From CAKRJP01 sp963597615 (GTDB lineage: Bacteria > Bacillota > Clostridia > Lachnospirales > Lachnospiraceae): a stretch of 23,345 bases of DNA. The DNA lies in the NCBI GenBank assembly GCA_963597615.1, contig CAVBQS010000034.1, forward strand, positions 1 to 23,345, read 5' to 3'. A program made the position numbers and the translations under genes. The notes beneath the pieces are model-generated. The model was given only the letters and a program-made list of their open reading frames with translations. It ran no database searches and was not told the DNA's origin. Shown piece after piece: positions 8,101 through 14,361 of this stretch (positions within the stretch are counted from its first letter, which is position 1; each line of letters begins with the position of its first letter).

Positions 8101-9678
8101 CTAAGCTAATTTAAAGAATCTTGCTGTCATGGCATATTCTTTGGAAACACGCATGGTCAGTAGATTTGTCTTGTCATATGCTTTATTATTTTTTACAGAA
8201 ACTACCTCTGCCTCACAAACCTTCTGTCCATTTCTTCCAAGGGCAATTCCCTTTGTGCCTGCCTCTGGAAGGGGAAGAAATTCATAAGGAAGGGTAACTG
8301 TGGCGGTATTATCTCCACAGTCTTCATTTACCAGGAAAATGGCCTGACCAGAACAACTTGCCACGCACATGCCACAGTTAATACACTGGGAATCTTCCAC
8401 TACAATTGGCAAAGAAGTAATATTGGATCCTATGGAAATACAGCCCTTTGGACATGCATCCTGACAAGGATTACAGGGAATATTTTGGGTACACTCCATA
8501 ACCGGATGCACTCCAGGTCTATGGGTTACTCCTGGAAATCTCTCAATTTCATCATCTCCCACAAATCCGTGTTTTAATAAATTGGTAGAAATAGGGATTC
8601 CTTCCTCTGTTTTTTCAATAGCTTTTCCTCTATTTTTCGGAGCAAACATACCCTGACGCAATCCATCTAAGGCCTGGTCTAAGCCCTCAAGCTCCAGATC
8701 CATCTCTTCTTTCTCGATATATCCTAAATATTCTGCTGCAGCAATTCCTGCCATTCGTCCTTCAATCATAGCTGAGGAAGCTTCCTCGATTCCAGATACA
8801 TCTCCTGCTACAAATACCCCTGAAATAGAAGTTCTTCCATAGGCATCACAGATTGGCACCTGACCACCACGCCTTGGGTTATCCTCCATCTTACAGCCAG
8901 CCATTTTTAAAAGCTGAGACATAGGAGAAAGTCCTACCGCCAGGCAAATGGTATCTACATCAAAATGTTTTTCCGTTCCTGGAATAAATTTGAAACTAGA
9001 ATCCACTTCCGCAATGGTTACACCCTTAACACAGTCCTCTCCTTCAGCTTCCACTATGGTATGAGACAAATAAAAGGGGACTCCGGTTCTTGCCACCTTT
9101 GCTGCATGGACCCCGTATCCTCCTACTCTTGGAGCGGCGTCTACTAAGGCTACCACTTCACATCCACATTGCATCAACTGGAAGGAAACTACCAGGCCTA
9201 CGTTACCAGAACCTAACATTAAAACTTTCTTTCCTGGAAGGATTCCATGAAGGTTCATCATAGTCTGGGCTGCTCCGGCTCCAATAACCCCGGGAAGGGT
9301 CCAGCCTGGAAAAGTAACCATATTCTCTGCTGCTCCTGTGGCAATAATAATAGCATCTCCCTTAAAATGCTTAATGGCATCTCCTTTTTTAACCACGACT
9401 TCTTTGTCCTGATACAAGCCAATTACGGTTGCATTTAGCTCTACCTGAACCCCAACTTCATCGGCCTCATCTAAAAGTTGCTGGCCAATGACAAATCCTC
9501 TAACTTTTGCCCGGTGTTCTTTAGATCCAAAAAACTTATGGATCTGTTTAAATAACTGTCCTCCCGGTTTTTCATTTTCATCAAAAACTACAACCTTCAG
9601 TCCTCTTTTCGCCGCTTCAATGGCTGCTGACAAGCCGGAGGGACCAGCTCCTACAATTATCAAATCATATCTTTTCAT
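8101..9678 (-). CDS. FAD/NAD(P) oxidoreductase with C-terminal 2x[4Fe-4S] ferredoxin segment (HcnB/LhpF-like alpha subunit)
   Basis: 525 residues from ATG 9678, with AAGGAGG 8 nt upstream; an upstream in-frame ATG lacks such a site. N-terminal FAD motif GAGPSG at 10-15. A second Rossmann motif, LMLGSGNVGLVVSFQLM, near 155. The C-terminal FAD motif GVFVAGDVSGIEEASSAMIE precedes the linker. After a linker come Cys396, 402, 405, 409 and 413, then Cys432, 435, 438 and 442 (CINCGMCVASC), consistent with two [4Fe-4S] clusters. This is the alpha-type subunit of HcnABC/opine oxidase/D-hydroxyproline dehydrogenase-like complexes. The ferredoxin tail suggests that electrons leave by low-potential carriers in an anaerobe, rather than to oxygen. 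It lies between the [2Fe-2S] gamma gene (25 bp upstream) and the BFD gene. Confidence 0.9.
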   Translation of the reverse strand: MKRYDLIIVGAGPSGLSAAIEAAKRGLKVVVFDENEKPGGQLFKQIHKFFGSKEHRAKVRGFVIGQQLLDEADEVGVQVELNATVIGLYQDKEVVVKKGDAIKHFKGDAIIIATGAAENMVTFPGWTLPGVIGAGAAQTMMNLHGILPGKKVLMLGSGNVGLVVSFQLMQCGCEVVALVDAAPRVGGYGVHAAKVARTGVPFYLSHTIVEAEGEDCVKGVTIAEVDSSFKFIPGTEKHFDVDTICLAVGLSPMSQLLKMAGCKMEDNPRRGGQVPICDAYGRTSISGVFVAGDVSGIEEASSAMIEGRMAGIAAAEYLGYIEKEEMDLELEGLDQALDGLRQGMFAPKNRGKAIEKTEEGIPISTNLLKHGFVGDDEIERFPGVTHRPGVHPVMECTQNIPCNPCQDACPKGCISIGSNITSLPIVVEDSQCINCGMCVASCSGQAIFLVNEDCGDNTATVTLPYEFLPLPEAGTKGIALGRNGQKVCEAEVVSVKNNKAYDKTNLLTMRVSKEYAMTARFFKLA

Positions 9679-9703
9679 CCTCGCATCCTCCTTGTCCCTA
9701 AAC

Positions 9704-10030
9704 TTACTGTTCTTCAAATGGCTTGTCGCTAACGCCATACTGGGTTTTCACATCCATGCCAGCTTTTAAAGGGGTAATACAGGTTCGCACGTTTGGAACT
9801 CCGTCCACCACCATGACGCAATCTGTACACCTTCCAATGGCACAAAAAATTCCACGAGGCTTATGCTCTTTTTTTGTATATCTGTGAACCATCACTCCCT
9901 GAGCTTTGAGAGCAGCAGCAATGGGTTCACCTTCCCTGCCTTCTAATTCTTTTCCATCAAATGTAAATTTGACACTTGCTCCCTTTTCTTGAACACCCAG
10001 TATTGGATGTTCTTTGATTCTCTCTGCCAT
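9704..10030 (-). CDS. Plant-type [2Fe-2S] ferredoxin-like small subunit (HcnA/LhpE-like gamma subunit)
   Basis: 108 residues from ATG 10030, with AAAGGAG 8 nt upstream; a GTG six bases earlier is a poorer start. Cysteines 63, 68, 71 and 84 (GIFCAIGRCTDC then VRTC) give C-x4-C-x2-C-x12-C, the ligand pattern of HcnA-like and sarcosine oxidase alpha N-terminal [2Fe-2S] domains. It is the first gene of the oxidoreductase operon. Two tandem terminator-like hairpins precede it. Its role is to pass electrons inside the multi-subunit dehydrogenase. Confidence 0.88.
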   Translation of the reverse strand: MAERIKEHPILGVQEKGASVKFTFDGKELEGREGEPIAAALKAQGVMVHRYTKKEHKPRGIFCAIGRCTDCVMVVDGVPNVRTCITPLKAGMDVKTQYGVSDKPFEEQ

Positions 10031-10076
10031 AATCACTGCTCCTTTTCATACAAATCAAAACTCTAATCTGCACATC

Positions 10077-10098
10077 AAAAGGCACCTGGTGCCCCTTT
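10077..10098 (-). terminator. Second short leader hairpin of the ferredoxin operon
   Basis: The minus strand reads AAAGGGGCACCAGGTGCC followed by TTTT. The core stem is GGCAC/GTGCC with a 3-nt loop. It lies just downstream of attenuator copy 3 and about 50 nt before the start codon. The T-run is short, so it may be a weak terminator or a pause hairpin. Confidence 0.5.
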
Positions 10099-10102
10099 GG
10101 AT

Positions 10103-10150
10103 TATAAAAAGGCGCCTGTCCAGATCTTTAATCTGTCAGACGCCTATGTC
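10103..10150 (-). terminator. Leader terminator (attenuator family, copy 3)
   Basis: The minus strand reads GGACATAGGCGTCTGACAG, then a loop region, then CTGGACAGGCGCCT and T5 AT. The AGGCGTCTG arm pairs with CAGGCGCCT, and an inner AGAT/ATCT stem surrounds the loop TAAAG. It shares AGGCGTCTGACAG exactly with copy 2 and AGGCGT with copy 1. It lies in the 251-bp gap upstream of the ferredoxin-like gene. A perfect 18-bp palindrome (ATGTATGA AA TCATACAT, 10158-10175) stands immediately before it. Confidence 0.72.
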
Positions 10151-10281
10151 CAATAAAATGTATGAAATCATACATCTCATTTGATATATTTGCGGTGCCT
10201 CTAAGAAGCCCCCCTTGCTATGCCCAGTATTGTATACAGTTTTATTTGTAGAAAATTGTAAAAATCGGAACAGGCTATAAT

Positions 10282-11877
10282 TTACGACTGCTCCAGCACA
10301 TATTTTTCAATGACGCATTGATGGTCCTTACTATTTTTTTCGTAATTGATCCCAACCAAAAGGATATCTCCAGTATAATTTTGAATCGACTCCGGATATT
10401 TCTTGTCCTTTATCTGCTCCAAAGCCGTTTCTGCTTTTTTATTCCATTTCAGTTCAATAATCAAAGCTGGATATCCACTCCTATATTCAGGTTTTGGCAC
10501 AAACACAAAATCGGCAAAGCCCCTACCTGTAGGCAGTTCACGGATCGGTTTAAAATAATATTGGATTGCACTAAGATATGCAATGGTAAGTACGCTGCTC
10601 AGAGAATTTTCATTGTTATACTGAATGGTAGACGCATACTCATTGTGAATTTTTTCAATCCGAGAAGCCACAGCATCCCCATCCATATCAAGTGTTGCAT
10701 TCAATAATTCTTCCGAATCTTGCTGGAATTTTATCAGTTCACCCCAAGTCTTGCTTTCAACTGCTGCCAAAAGTTCCTGCCTAATTTCCTCATTGGGAAC
10801 GAATGCTGTTCTTCGGTTTTGATTATATCCAAGATAGCCTAGATGTATCATATAGGTCAATACATCATCTTTATTTGCAAAATTTGACAGATCATTCTTG
10901 AAAGTAAGGGAATTCACCTTTACTTCAGCTCCGGAAAGCATCTCAATGATTGCTGTCTTCAAGCCATCATAATCCATATTAATCAACGGAACAATTGCAT
11001 CATATGAGGCTGTTTCAGACCAATAGCTTTTGAATTCTCCACGAAGCATTACACTGACAACCGCCTTTGGATTATAGATATGATTATCATTTAAAAGATA
11101 GCCATCATACCATCTTTTTATTTCCTGAAAATCTTGATGATACTCTTCGGCTAAAATCCTAACCTCTGTCTCTGTAAATCCTATATACGGCGCAAGCTCA
11201 CTTGCGCTCAGCATTGTAAATTCATCAAAATTATTCAGCGCTGACTGGGTCTTTTCCCTTTTTATAGGGAGAATCCCTGTCAAGTATGCTAGCTGAATGT
11301 ATTTTGTTGGCTCTGTTCCCTTAAAGATCCCTCTCAGAAAATTAATGTATTCATTCTGTACCTTCTGGTTCGCAGCTTCATCACGAATCAGAACATCCCA
11401 CTCGTCTATGATGATAATAAACTTTTTCCCAGTCGCTCCATTTATTCTAGACAAAGCCTCTGGCAATGATTTTGTCTGATTCGCCAACACCTCCGGATAA
11501 TATGCCCTAAGCTCAGAAATTGTCTCCCGCGAGATATAAGAGACTACTTTTTCCGGTCCGCCAGCAGGTCCTATACACCATTGGATATCAAGGTGAATAA
11601 CATCATATTTATTTAAATGCAACTTAAAATCTGCACTTTTACTAATTTCCAAATTGGCAAATATCGCCTCCGAATCACATTCTCTACTGTAGTAAGCCGT
11701 AAGCATATTGGCTGTAATGGATTTTCCAAATCGTCTAGGGCGGCTGTTACAAATATACCCTTGCAGTGTATTTTGCACTTTATTTGTATACTCAATCAGT
11801 TTGCTTTTATCAATATATATTTCTGAATTCAAAGCCACCTGAAATGCCGAATTGTCGGGATTCACAAAAGTTCCCAT
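10282..11877 (-). CDS. AAA-ATPase-like / PD-(D/E)XK nuclease-domain protein
   Basis: 531 residues from ATG 11877, where AAAGGAG lies 8 nt upstream; an ATG 27 bases earlier overlaps that site and is less likely. The N-terminus has the family's P-loop variant RPRRFGKSITANML and a later Walker B stretch, FIIIIDEWDVLIRDE. The C-terminus carries a PD-(D/E)XK-like core: GRGFADFVFVPK (Asp), then YPALIIELKWNKKAE (Glu-x-Lys), then ALEQIKDKKY. Families of this architecture are multicopy and variable in gut Firmicutes and Bacteroidetes; their function is unsettled, with links to mobile or defence functions proposed by association. Full length, with no frameshift seen. It ends 251 bp before the ferredoxin operon and seems unrelated to it. 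Confidence 0.85.
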   Translation of the reverse strand: MGTFVNPDNSAFQVALNSEIYIDKSKLIEYTNKVQNTLQGYICNSRPRRFGKSITANMLTAYYSRECDSEAIFANLEISKSADFKLHLNKYDVIHLDIQWCIGPAGGPEKVVSYISRETISELRAYYPEVLANQTKSLPEALSRINGATGKKFIIIIDEWDVLIRDEAANQKVQNEYINFLRGIFKGTEPTKYIQLAYLTGILPIKREKTQSALNNFDEFTMLSASELAPYIGFTETEVRILAEEYHQDFQEIKRWYDGYLLNDNHIYNPKAVVSVMLRGEFKSYWSETASYDAIVPLINMDYDGLKTAIIEMLSGAEVKVNSLTFKNDLSNFANKDDVLTYMIHLGYLGYNQNRRTAFVPNEEIRQELLAAVESKTWGELIKFQQDSEELLNATLDMDGDAVASRIEKIHNEYASTIQYNNENSLSSVLTIAYLSAIQYYFKPIRELPTGRGFADFVFVPKPEYRSGYPALIIELKWNKKAETALEQIKDKKYPESIQNYTGDILLVGINYEKNSKDHQCVIEKYVLEQS

Positions 11878-11909
11878 ATATGGCACACTCCTTTCCGCAA
11901 TCATCTATA

Positions 11910-12665
11910 TTAACAGGATTCCAAAAAAGCCTTGCATCTCTCCACAAAATCACTGGCTTCATCATAGACTCCATGCCCATAAGTCTCATCATATAGATAA
12001 CTAGTACATCCCAAAGCCTTCGCAATTTCTTTGGATCCTTCTACCGTAGTAACCTGATCTCCTTTAGCACCAATAACCATTACAGCCGCTTTTATTTTTG
12101 TCAATTCTGCATAGCAATCAAAAGTTTTGCAAGCCCTAGCAAGTATAATAAAGCGCTGATATTCTTCATCAGAAATCCCCCTATTTGCTTTAATGATATC
12201 ATCTTTACAGGCTGCCAGGGTGGCTTCTGAATATACTTTGCAGGCAAAGCTCTCCAATAAACTCTTTTCATCCTTTTTCTTCGCAAAATCAATCCACTGA
12301 TCTATGACTTTCGATGCCGCCTTATTTGTTCTGGCAAGGCTAGATGCCACAATCAGATGATTTACAAGATTCGGATGATCAATAGCCAAACAAAGTCCCA
12401 TCATCCCGCCTTGAGAGGTCCCAAAAACATCTGCATCTTCAAGTCCCAATTCTTTCATAACCATGGCCGTATCATTTGACATATCTCGGATGCTATAGCC
12501 TTCTTCAATTTCCCTTGCTCGATCAAAGACATATACCGTATACTCTTCCATAAAAATATGATATGCCTGCTTAATTGACGCTTCAAAATTTAGCACACTG
12601 TGAACAGATAGGCCTGGAAGAATCACAAGCTTCTTCGTTCCATTTCCAAACTTTATATAATCCAT
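11910..12665 (-). CDS. Alpha/beta hydrolase
   Basis: About 251 residues from ATG 12665 (MDYIKFGNGTKKLVILPGLS). The frame stays open for 18 more codons upstream, and a GAAGGAG lies in that stretch, so the start is uncertain. The nucleophile elbow is FGTSQGGMMG, with Ser in GxSxG. The acid is probably the Asp of GAKGDQVT and the base the His of YGHGVYDEA. The oxyanion-hole region is LPGLSVHS. It resembles proline iminopeptidase/lipase-like cytosolic hydrolases; substrate unknown. It lies 32 bp upstream of the AAA/PD-(D/E)XK gene on the same strand and is divergent from the HAD gene. An inverted repeat overlaps its likely promoter. Confidence 0.85.
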   Translation of the reverse strand: MDYIKFGNGTKKLVILPGLSVHSVLNFEASIKQAYHIFMEEYTVYVFDRAREIEEGYSIRDMSNDTAMVMKELGLEDADVFGTSQGGMMGLCLAIDHPNLVNHLIVASSLARTNKAASKVIDQWIDFAKKKDEKSLLESFACKVYSEATLAACKDDIIKANRGISDEEYQRFIILARACKTFDCYAELTKIKAAVMVIGAKGDQVTTVEGSKEIAKALGCTSYLYDETYGHGVYDEASDFVERCKAFLESC

Positions 12666-12704
12666 TTTTCTTTTTATAGCAACACACGCTCCTTCCCTAA
12701 CAGT

Positions 12705-12732
12705 AATAGTATAAATCAAAATATATACTATT
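12705..12732. promoter_or_regulatory. Inverted repeat over the hydrolase promoter region
   Basis: Perfect 9-bp arms AATAGTATA (12705-12713) and TATACTATT (12724-12732) are separated by 10 bp. On the minus strand the left arm contains a TATACT -10-like box, with a weak -35 (TCGAAA) 17 bp upstream. Candidate operator for the alpha/beta hydrolase. Confidence 0.45.
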
Positions 12733-12782
12733 TCGATTTATTCTTTACTATATTTTTAAATTTTCTCATCTCTATATACGCC

Positions 12783-12811
12783 TTGACGGGATTTTCAAAA
12801 ATCCCTATATT
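12783..12811 (+). promoter_or_regulatory. HAD gene promoter with palindromic spacer
   Basis: -35 TTGACG (12783-12788), 17-bp spacer, -10 TATATT (12806-12811). Almost the whole spacer is a perfect palindrome, GGGATTTT CA AAAATCCC (12788-12805), a good position for a repressor to block RNA polymerase. The start codon follows 28 bp downstream. Confidence 0.7.
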
Positions 12812-12839
12812 TATTATAAAAACATTGAAGGAGATCATC

Positions 12840-13496
12840 ATGGAAAATATAAAAGCTATATTATTTGATTTGGACGGAACTTTGATTGACACCGAAAAAT
12901 ACTACCGGGTCTGCTGGAAAGAAACCCTGGAAAGTTTTGGCTATGAAGTTAGCGATGAGCAAGTCTTAACTCTTCGCTCCCTGGGAAGGCCCTTTGCCCC
13001 AGATCATATAAAAAAAATGGTAGGAGATCCTAATGCCGATTACAAGACAATAAGAGCTAGACGCAGTAAGCTTATGGAAGAAATGATTGCAAGAGAAGGG
13101 ATTCAACTAAAAAAAGGCGCCATCGAGCTCCTTGAATACTTAAAAGCAAAAGATATTATAACCGCTGTTTCTACCGCCTCTGATTTGGAGAGAACCACCC
13201 GCTATTTAAATCAAGTTGGCCTTTACAACTATTTCGATAAATTGATTTCCTGCACTATGGTAGAATTTGGGAAACCGGCGCCGGATGTCTATCTTTATGC
13301 CTGCAAGGAGCTTAATCTTGCCCCTAGTTCATGCATTGCTATAGAAGATTCTCCTAACGGTGTAAAAAGTGCATTTGATGCTGGTTGTAAAGTTATTATG
13401 GTTCCTGATCAGACAGACCCTGATGAAGAAACCAAGAAAATGCTTTGGAAGCAGGCAGCATCTCTTGATGAGATTGTAAATTTTTTCAAAAACTAG
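12840..13496 (+). CDS. HAD-superfamily hydrolase (beta-phosphoglucomutase-like phosphatase)
   Basis: 218 residues from ATG 12840, with GAAGGAG 6 nt upstream. Motif I is DLDGTLIDTE (nucleophile Asp near residue 9), motif II the Thr/Ser of VSTAS, motif III the Lys of GKPAPDVYLYA, and motif IV EDSPNGVKSAFDAG. The alpha-helical cap of subfamily I (about residues 17-85) is present. It should dephosphorylate, or isomerise, a small sugar phosphate in the cytosol. It lies 82 bp upstream of a ruined FGGY sugar-kinase gene on the same strand, so it may have belonged to a sugar-use operon; that link is inference. The promoter and its palindrome are described separately. Confidence 0.9.
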   Translation: MENIKAILFDLDGTLIDTEKYYRVCWKETLESFGYEVSDEQVLTLRSLGRPFAPDHIKKMVGDPNADYKTIRARRSKLMEEMIAREGIQLKKGAIELLEYLKAKDIITAVSTASDLERTTRYLNQVGLYNYFDKLISCTMVEFGKPAPDVYLYACKELNLAPSSCIAIEDSPNGVKSAFDAGCKVIMVPDQTDPDEETKKMLWKQAASLDEIVNFFKN

Positions 13497-13578
13497 ACCA
13501 TACTTCAAGAATAGTTAAGAAAAACCGTTCAAATATTGCAACATACTTGGGAATGAAGGAACCTTTAAGGAGGTACTT

Positions 13579-14201
13579 ATGGAAAACATTGGGGAATTGG
13601 TTAGTGACGGAAAGGCAATCCTTGGCATTGAATTTGGTTCTACCAGGATCAAAGCAGTATTAATTAACGAGGAGCACATGCTCATTGCTAGCGGGGATCA
13701 TGTATGGGAGAAAAAGTTCTGGGAGTTGGTGATGCCTCTGGCGTGTTCCCCATTGATCCTAAGACCAAGAAATATGATCTGACTATGATAAGTCAGTTTG
13801 AACATCTAATAGCAGATTATCATTTTTCATGACATCTAACTGATATCTTGCCGGAGATTCGTCTTGCGGGAGATTCTGCTTGTGGCGGTCTTCTCTCCTA
13901 TGGATTTATGTCTGGAGAAAATATAATGGATTGTCCCCAGGGACGCCCTCTGTTTATGCGCACTCCGGAAAGCAAGTTCACTTTAGCAAATTTCATGCGC
14001 TCTCATCTGTATGCAAATTTTGCCACGTTAAAGGTTGAGATGGACCTGCTGTTCCAAAAAGAAAAAGATTCCACTGGAACCATCGCTACTCCTGATCCCA
14101 AGGATGTAGATGGCTTCAACGCATATGCGAAGGAATTTAAAGATGCAATTGCTATAGAGCAGATGGCTATAGAGAAATATTCGGTCAATCAAGCTCCCTA
14201 A
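13579..14201 (+). pseudogene. FGGY-family carbohydrate kinase, multiply deleted
   Basis: A good ribosome site (AAGGAGG) precedes ATG 13579. The N-terminus keeps the phosphate-1 motif LGIEFGSTRIKAVLI. After HVWEK (near 13710) the sequence jumps out of frame to GEKVLGVGDASGVFPIDPKT, which in intact FGGY kinases lies well over 100 residues later. In that frame a TGA (13831-13833) replaces the expected Trp codon of a FSWxxxDILP stretch, after which ILPEIRLAGDSACGGLLSYG and RPLFMRTPESKFTLANFMR continue. A second deletion joins this to a C-terminal tail (DVDGFNAYAKEFKDAIAIEQ). The result cannot encode a kinase. At least two deletions and one nonsense mutation are visible. Substrate preference cannot be told. 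Confidence 0.8.
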
Positions 14202-14289
14202 TATTATCCAGCTTATAAAAATAAGTCAAACCTGCTATAAGAACACAAAATATAATCGGAATCCAAACAAAACTGGTAAGTCCCATTCC
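14185..14289 (-). pseudogene. Possible C-terminal scrap of a membrane transporter
   Basis: About 34 codons to TGA at 14185-14187. They encode one strongly hydrophobic segment (VWIPIIFCVLIAGLTYFYKL) followed by a short polar tail (DNIRELD), like the last helix and tail of GPH/MFS sugar symporters. No start codon has a ribosome site, and the segment runs back into the terminator repeat at 14292-14347. It overlaps the tail of the kinase pseudogene by 17 bp on the other strand. It may be chance; the transporter assignment is weak. Confidence 0.3.
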
Positions 14290-14291
14290 AC

Positions 14292-14347
14292 AAAAAAACC
14301 TCTGCATTGCTTTTTGAGTCATCTCATAAAACAATACAGAGGTTTTT
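14292..14347. terminator. Bidirectional terminator hairpin with conserved loop (copy A)
   Basis: A-run plus CCTCTG, a C/A mismatch and ATTG pair with CAAT and CAGAGG plus T6. The loop is TTTTTGAGTCATCTCATAAA. It terminates the treC transcript on the minus strand. A second copy (21885-21942) has the same loop with two changes and a different but still paired outer stem. Confidence 0.8.
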
Positions 14348-14361
14348 TATCATTCTAAATT

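Noticed and set aside
6622..10030. Hydrogen cyanide synthase (hcnABC)
   Set aside because: Subunit folds match, but the separate BFD gene, the 2x[4Fe-4S] tail and the permease/OCD/aminotransferase context fit an amino-acid or amine dehydrogenase better.
10282..11877. Core gene of a defence island
   Set aside because: No restriction, toxin-antitoxin, CRISPR or other defence genes surround it; the nearest genes are ordinary hydrolases and catabolic enzymes.
14292..14347. Insertion sequence end or MITE with target-site duplication
   Set aside because: No transposase and no clear target duplication at either copy; the T-run after each stem fits a terminator.
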